From Trypanosoma brucei gambiense DAL972 (lineage: Eukaryota; Euglenozoa; Kinetoplastea; Trypanosomatida; Trypanosomatidae), in the NCBI RefSeq assembly GCF_000210295.1, contig NC_026744.1:496001-560000 (forward strand): a stretch of 64,000 bases of DNA, in the 5' to 3' direction. Shown here piece by piece: positions 59,892 to 64,000 of this stretch (its first letter is position 1; each line of letters opens with the position of its first letter). The position numbers and the translations under genes are program-made. The notes under the pieces were generated by a model that was given only the letters and a program-made list of their open reading frames with translations, was not told the origin of the DNA and ran no database searches.

Positions 59892-61199
59892 ATGGGTCTT
59901 TTAACGAGGTATTATGAGAAACTGGCCGAGCAAGGTCGTTTGGAGCAACTGATCGTTTTTGGGATGTACGACGAACGGGTGTATGAGGTTATCGACCGTC
60001 ATAAACTGGCGGGGAGTATTACTGCGTTGCTTCCATCGTCTCAAGCAGCCGCGTTTCTGTCTCGAGGGATGGCATACGACTGTGTCAATGAAGAGGTGCT
60101 GAGAAATTTCATTAAGATATGCATGATGTTGTCCACCTACAAGACTGTCGAAGAGGGGGCGAGTCTTGCGGAGCTTATAGGGAGTTGTGGTGTGCCTGAA
60201 CACTATCGAATGAGTTTGTTTAACTTTAGTGAGACGTACAGACACATGATATTATCCAAGTCGTACTTTCCTCAACGGGCCGTGTTGAAGCTTCTGTCGT
60301 ACATTTTCTGTGATGATGTACTTACTGACGCGGTGGCGCAGTTGCAGTACAAATCAGATATATTGAACCACGTGAATAAAGTTTATGTCGATACCCCAGA
60401 TTTCATCTCGTGGCGCTTCTCTGTGCGGGTTTTATCGTTGGCAGGGGGCTACAACGAGGACCGTAGTGATGTGGAATACACTGAGGCATTGACCCGTTTG
60501 GTCACTCGTACTATCCCCGAGTTCATTGTCTACTTCGGTGCAACATTTATGTACGCTATGATACGCCACTACCCCCGGCGTGTGCGTGGAATCACACCGC
60601 GATGGCTTGCCAGGCAGCGCGCCGTCTTTTCGGCCGCGTACTGCGCCTTTCTTGGGGTGTTTGTCAACTCCATCTTAGAGTATCGTGTTCACAAACATCG
60701 TATGCTGTATGAGCTACGCAAAAGCCAAGAATGCCGTCGCCGCCGTGGCGCTGAGAAGCGCGGCGTCGATTACACTCCCAATACGTATTTTGACAGTCTT
60801 GAGGGTGTCACTCGCCACATTTACTCCATGCAGTTGACAACGTATGGTGCGTCCGCGTCGATGTTACTCCTTTCACTCGTTCCACTAGTGCCTGTGAAGT
60901 TCCCCAAGTGGATGGGTGACGTGGCATGGCGTCACCCATTTGTTCCACGACTGTTTCCGGCCATCCTTGGGATGCACGCTGCATCGCGTTGCATGGTTCC
61001 GTTCGTGTTTGCCCCTTTCACTATTATGACAGCTCTGCGTTTCAATGGGTGGTCCACCACATTGTATGACCGTTACGTGGAGTTGCGAATGCGGCTCTGG
61101 CACAGGAAGGTGGAAGCTGTTTTTGACACATCAACAGATGTTACCGATCTTGACGTTACAAGGGAGTCGAAAAAGAAGGGAGGGCTGGCCGGAAACTGA
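59892..61199 (+). CDS. Predicted membrane protein, 435 aa, function unknown
   Basis: The frame opens upstream on GTG; the ATG at 59892 (MGLLTRYYEKLAEQ) is the first in frame. A separate upstream ATG at 59825 encodes only about 15 codons before a stop, so it could act as a short uORF if the splice site lies before it. Hydrophobic stretches that could span membranes lie at about 215-235, 245-270, 320-345 and 365-390. Between them is a basic patch (RKSQECRRRRGAEKRG). No signal peptide is evident. I do not recognise the family. A mitochondrial or peroxisomal multi-span protein is conceivable, but nothing decides it. Confidence 0.75.
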   Translation: MGLLTRYYEKLAEQGRLEQLIVFGMYDERVYEVIDRHKLAGSITALLPSSQAAAFLSRGMAYDCVNEEVLRNFIKICMMLSTYKTVEEGASLAELIGSCGVPEHYRMSLFNFSETYRHMILSKSYFPQRAVLKLLSYIFCDDVLTDAVAQLQYKSDILNHVNKVYVDTPDFISWRFSVRVLSLAGGYNEDRSDVEYTEALTRLVTRTIPEFIVYFGATFMYAMIRHYPRRVRGITPRWLARQRAVFSAAYCAFLGVFVNSILEYRVHKHRMLYELRKSQECRRRRGAEKRGVDYTPNTYFDSLEGVTRHIYSMQLTTYGASASMLLLSLVPLVPVKFPKWMGDVAWRHPFVPRLFPAILGMHAASRCMVPFVFAPFTIMTALRFNGWSTTLYDRYVELRMRLWHRKVEAVFDTSTDVTDLDVTRESKKKGGLAGN

Positions 61200-61496
61200 T
61201 CCTGCTTGCCTTAAGGCGCAAACCCCCTGGTCGTTGTGTGCGTGCGCGTCTTTGTGTGAGTTGTAGGGATGTATGAGACGTCAAGTAAAAAAGAATAAGA
61301 GGGGCTGAGGTGGGTGTGACAGTTTGTGTGTGTGTTACTATATTTACATGTGGTTTAATTCTATCGGAATTTTGCGTGCCGTCGGGGCATATCTGTTCTT
61401 TGAAGGACTTTCGGCATTTGTTGCGTGCAACGGTACCGCTGTTCACGTGGGGATTTTCTTTCTACTGCACCTCGTTGTGGAGAAGTGAAAGCGAGC

Positions 61497-61539
<43 letters not shown>

Positions 61540-61665
61540 ATTAACCTTCACTCTTACTCGCTACTTTACATTATTTGTGCTCATTTGAATACATTTTTTT
61601 TTTTCGCTTCAACCGAGCGACAAGCATCACTCACTCCGCGGGGAAAGTTTTGCAGCGCGTGGATA
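61200..61665. other. Intergenic with a (TG)19 microsatellite
   Basis: Holds an uninterrupted TG repeat (61501-61538) and a T10 tract at about 61592-61604. The latter is a plausible polypyrimidine tract for the gene starting at 61666. No credible frame. Confidence 0.7.
61501..61538. repeat. (TG)19 microsatellite
   Basis: Nineteen perfect TG units, likely polymorphic between strains. The open frame running through it starts on GTG inside the repeat and is not a real N-terminus. Confidence 0.97.
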
Positions 61666-62442
61666 ATGACTAGTGAGTGCGTTACCGTAAAGGTGAAACT
61701 AGGCGGTGCAGCATTGCCTGCCCACGATTTGATGCAACTGGAAAGGAGGCTTATCGGAGCGCGTTCCCTTATACAAGCGACGGAGAAAACTTTGAAGGAG
61801 ACGGTGGTAGTGGTGTCACCAAACCTCAGAAAGGATGGTGATGAACGCAGGGACCACATTCTTAATGATGGAATGGTGAGTAAGCATACGCAACTTTCTT
61901 GGTATATTGTCGAAGACGTTCTTGCTGTGTACTACAGGCTCTCAACTCTCATAGAGGAGGAAGAGCGACAAGCGCGAATCCGTGTTGAACGATTTCACTT
62001 AAGCACTATCAATCAAATGCGTCGAAGACACAATGCAGACCACCTCAGTAGTGCTAAGTGTGTCTATGAGCGATCCTGCGTTGAAGAGGATGCCCACTGG
62101 GCTTTGAAGCTTGTGGCGCAGGAACATTCAGATTACCTCTTCTCCATCAAGATATTAGAAGAGGATGAGCGTCAGGACATTGCACGCCGTGTGGGGCTAC
62201 CGATGCAAAATTCAACCCCGTTGCTGGGCTGGTCGCGCACACCTAACACTGTGTGGCAGCAGCCAGAACTCGCACCCTGGTGGGATCATTTAGAGGGGCC
62301 AGCTGGTTATTTCTGGGGCGTATCACCGAGTGGCGGCGTGGAAATGCCTCAGTGGAGTCATGTACACTGGGGAGACAATCCAGCCAGTGGGGGTTTCCAG
62401 TGTGTGCCTGGTGAGTGGTGCCACCGCAGTAATCTTCAGTAG
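61666..62442 (+). CDS. Hypothetical protein, 258 aa
   Basis: Starts MTSECVTVKVKLGG at the first ATG after the T-rich tract. Residues about 20-175 are mainly helical and charged (MQLERRLIGARSLIQATEK, YRLSTLIEEEERQARIRVERF, IKILEEDERQDIARRV). The last 70 residues are rich in Trp, Pro and Gly (WWDHLEGPAGYFWGVSPSGG). I do not recognise it. It has no membrane segment or signal peptide. The helical part followed by a Trp-rich tail looks like a structural or complex subunit. Confidence 0.75.
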   Translation: MTSECVTVKVKLGGAALPAHDLMQLERRLIGARSLIQATEKTLKETVVVVSPNLRKDGDERRDHILNDGMVSKHTQLSWYIVEDVLAVYYRLSTLIEEEERQARIRVERFHLSTINQMRRRHNADHLSSAKCVYERSCVEEDAHWALKLVAQEHSDYLFSIKILEEDERQDIARRVGLPMQNSTPLLGWSRTPNTVWQQPELAPWWDHLEGPAGYFWGVSPSGGVEMPQWSHVHWGDNPASGGFQCVPGEWCHRSNLQ

Positions 62443-63098
62443 TGGTTGTTCCCTAGCTGCTCACTTTTATTCGTTTACCCAACCCCTTGTTATTTTTTTT
62501 TTTGGTTACATCACGCATTGTAAACATGCACATATATATATGTATGTGCTTGTGTGTGGTTTTCGAATTGCCACCACACACTCGCTGTACCTGGAACAGC
62601 TGCTGTGCGGAGAGTTACAGGGTTTCCAGTCTTACCGAGAGGAACGGGACGGGCGCTCGACAGTAGGAGCGGATATTGGAATAGAATTTATATACCTACT
62701 CGAGGCTTGAAGTTGAAAAGTAATCTTGTTTTTTCTTTTTCGTCGTACTGTGGCTGAGCCCACTGGGGTCAGGGGAGCGCGATTTCTGGCATTCTCAAAA
62801 TATATCTGTTCTCACACACATGCTTGCGGCCATTTGAACTCACTTAAAGGGTCAACCGAGAGGTTCTCTACGCGGCCTTCGGGTGTGGTTCAGGTGAGTG
62901 GGCATGCGTGCGACGAGGACCCCTTCTGCTGCATGCCTTGTCATTTGCCTCTTTCATCTGGGTTTATATAAAAAGTTGGTAGCAAGCGTAGGGCAGTTGC
63001 GTGTTTTTCTAACGTCGCGATAGCAACATCGCGATTTGTGTGCAGCCAGAGAAACGTGGTTTCCGCCCTCTGGACTCACTTCAGTTCGCGGGCGGTCG
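62443..63098. other. Intergenic, no gene seen
   Basis: A T10 tract near 62492-62503, a short TA run near 62532-62542, and a small perfect hairpin, TCGCGAT-AGCAAC-ATCGCGA (63015-63034), upstream of the next gene. Frames overlap and look like UTR. Confidence 0.6.
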
Positions 63099-64000
63099 AT
63101 GTCTTCATCTTTCTTGGTTCCTTTCACACTGAATGTGCGGCTATCAGTTTCATGCAGTAGCCTGCACGATGGTTTGGGTGGTCTTTTGTCGTTATTACGG
63201 GCCGATGACCACAGTGTGAAGGCAGGTACAATGTCACGTGACCCATGTGCCGATGGGGAGAAACAGGATGCATTACGTCATCTTCTCAGCAGGGATGCCA
63301 GCGTCCTCTCGGAAATTGACTTCCGCGGCGACATCCCCGCCATTGAGGATTTCGCGTCCACTATCCGCAGTGTCGACAGCTTCGAGAAGGGGTATATTTC
63401 CCTTATTTTTCGTGAATATTGCAAGCGGATGGGTATAATTAGTGAGTGGAAAGCGTCCCTACAGGCTGCCCAAAGGGAGAGTTCGTTTCCCATATCGGGT
63501 GCGTTGCTGGACACAGTGATTGCCGAGGAGGCGAGTGCACGAGCGGAACTCCACACGTCCCGCGAGCATTTCGTGGAGTGGGCTAAGGGGGTGGCCCCAC
63601 GGTGGTTGGAGACGGCTCGCAACATGGGAGCCTCGAAGAAAACAGAGGATGGGGCTGCTGAGAGGGCACAAAATCAATTGGAAACTGTGATTGCTCAGCA
63701 GTTTGGCTTCAGTGGCAACGACGTGGTGAACAGCGGCCCCCCGTCGTCTCCCAGGGTGACAGGGGCCAACAGTGACGCGTTGCGCCGACAGGCGATTGCG
63801 ATGATTGAGCAAGAGCAGTCGCTGAGGAGACAAGAGGCGAAGACAAGGGTGGCGAGTCTACTTGAGCAGGAGGAACAGTTGCGTTGTCAGATGGAGGAAA
63901 GGCGCCAGAAGCGGGAAACCGAGGAAAAGCGGCAGCACCAGGCCAATATGGAGGCATTCTGCCAACAGCTTAGGCAGGAGGAGGAGTCATTCCGTCAACG
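63099..64000 (+). CDS. Coiled-coil protein, 3' end beyond the window
   Basis: From the ATG at 63099 (MSSSFLVPFTLNVRL) the frame stays open for 300 codons to the window edge, so the gene is truncated by the window, not broken. An in-frame Met at 63231 (MSRDPCADG) is an alternative start. Residues about 45-190 look globular/helical (DFRGDIPAIEDFASTIRSVDSFEKGYISLIFREYC). From about 225 onward the protein is a Gln/Glu/Arg-rich coiled coil (AIMIEQEQSLRRQEAKTR, LEQEEQLRCQMEERRQKRE). The family is not recognised. The heavy Q/E/R coiled coil suggests a cytoskeletal or trafficking role, without proof. Confidence 0.85.
   Translation, partial: MSSSFLVPFTLNVRLSVSCSSLHDGLGGLLSLLRADDHSVKAGTMSRDPCADGEKQDALRHLLSRDASVLSEIDFRGDIPAIEDFASTIRSVDSFEKGYISLIFREYCKRMGIISEWKASLQAAQRESSFPISGALLDTVIAEEASARAELHTSREHFVEWAKGVAPRWLETARNMGASKKTEDGAAERAQNQLETVIAQQFGFSGNDVVNSGPPSSPRVTGANSDALRRQAIAMIEQEQSLRRQEAKTRVASLLEQEEQLRCQMEERRQKRETEEKRQHQANMEAFCQQLRQEEESFRQ

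Overview
The window is from a kinetoplastid, most probably Trypanosoma brucei or a close relative in the same subgenus. Four things point there. The genes lie in two long same-strand clusters and none needs an intron. Start codons are usually preceded by a pyrimidine tract and an AG, as expected for spliced-leader trans-splicing. The linker histone H1 genes encode only a short Lys/Ala/Pro-rich tail with no globular domain. The gene set is that of a flagellated kinetoplastid (IFT88, cytosolic chaperonin, trypanosome-type RNA-binding proteins). The species call is from these traits and gene recognition, not from a search.

Left cluster (about 1.2-36.2 kb, all minus strand, transcribed right to left). 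In transcription order: a CDF/ZnT zinc transporter, chaperonin CCT2, a STRAP-like WD40 protein, a right-hand H1 block (two intact copies and one frameshifted copy), a large conserved protein with a myristoylation-type N-terminus, a coiled-coil protein, a five-span Cys-rich membrane protein, eIF2B delta, a RING-finger protein, a left-hand H1 block (two copies), a PPTC7-type PP2C phosphatase, an eIF1A-domain (EIF1AD-like) protein, a JMJD4-like oxygenase, a Pro/Gln-rich protein with a Sec16-like motif, IFT88, and an unrecognised 290-residue protein.

Divergent strand-switch region (36.2-44.2 kb). About 8 kb lies between the two clusters. It has no convincing conventional gene. It contains a GC-richer island and, on the plus strand at 39.74-40.29 kb, a clear but dead reverse-transcriptase fossil of the ingi / L1Tc non-LTR type. 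Near 42.7-43.3 kb the non-coding base composition of the plus strand changes from A/C-rich to T/G-rich, which fits a bidirectional transcription start region.

Right cluster (44.2-64 kb, all plus strand). A ubiquitin-specific protease, an unrecognised protein with an MGSECS N-terminus, a degenerate RNase III-fold protein, an LRRC74-like leucine-rich repeat protein, a helical-repeat protein, a SAM/RGG/CCCH/KH-like/RecA2-like RNA-binding protein, a 2.6-kb gene-free stretch, arginyl-tRNA synthetase, an F-box-like/JMJD6-like protein, a predicted membrane protein, an unrecognised 258-residue protein, and a coiled-coil gene that runs off the right edge.

As usual in trypanosomes, neighbours do not form pathway operons. 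Each cluster is a polycistronic unit whose genes are probably regulated after transcription. Several nonetheless bear on translation and RNA (eIF2B delta, EIF1AD, JMJD4, ArgRS, CCCH protein). Several given starts lie inside a longer open frame. They were chosen because the upstream extension opens on GTG/TTG, or because a pyrimidine tract plus AG sits just before the internal ATG.
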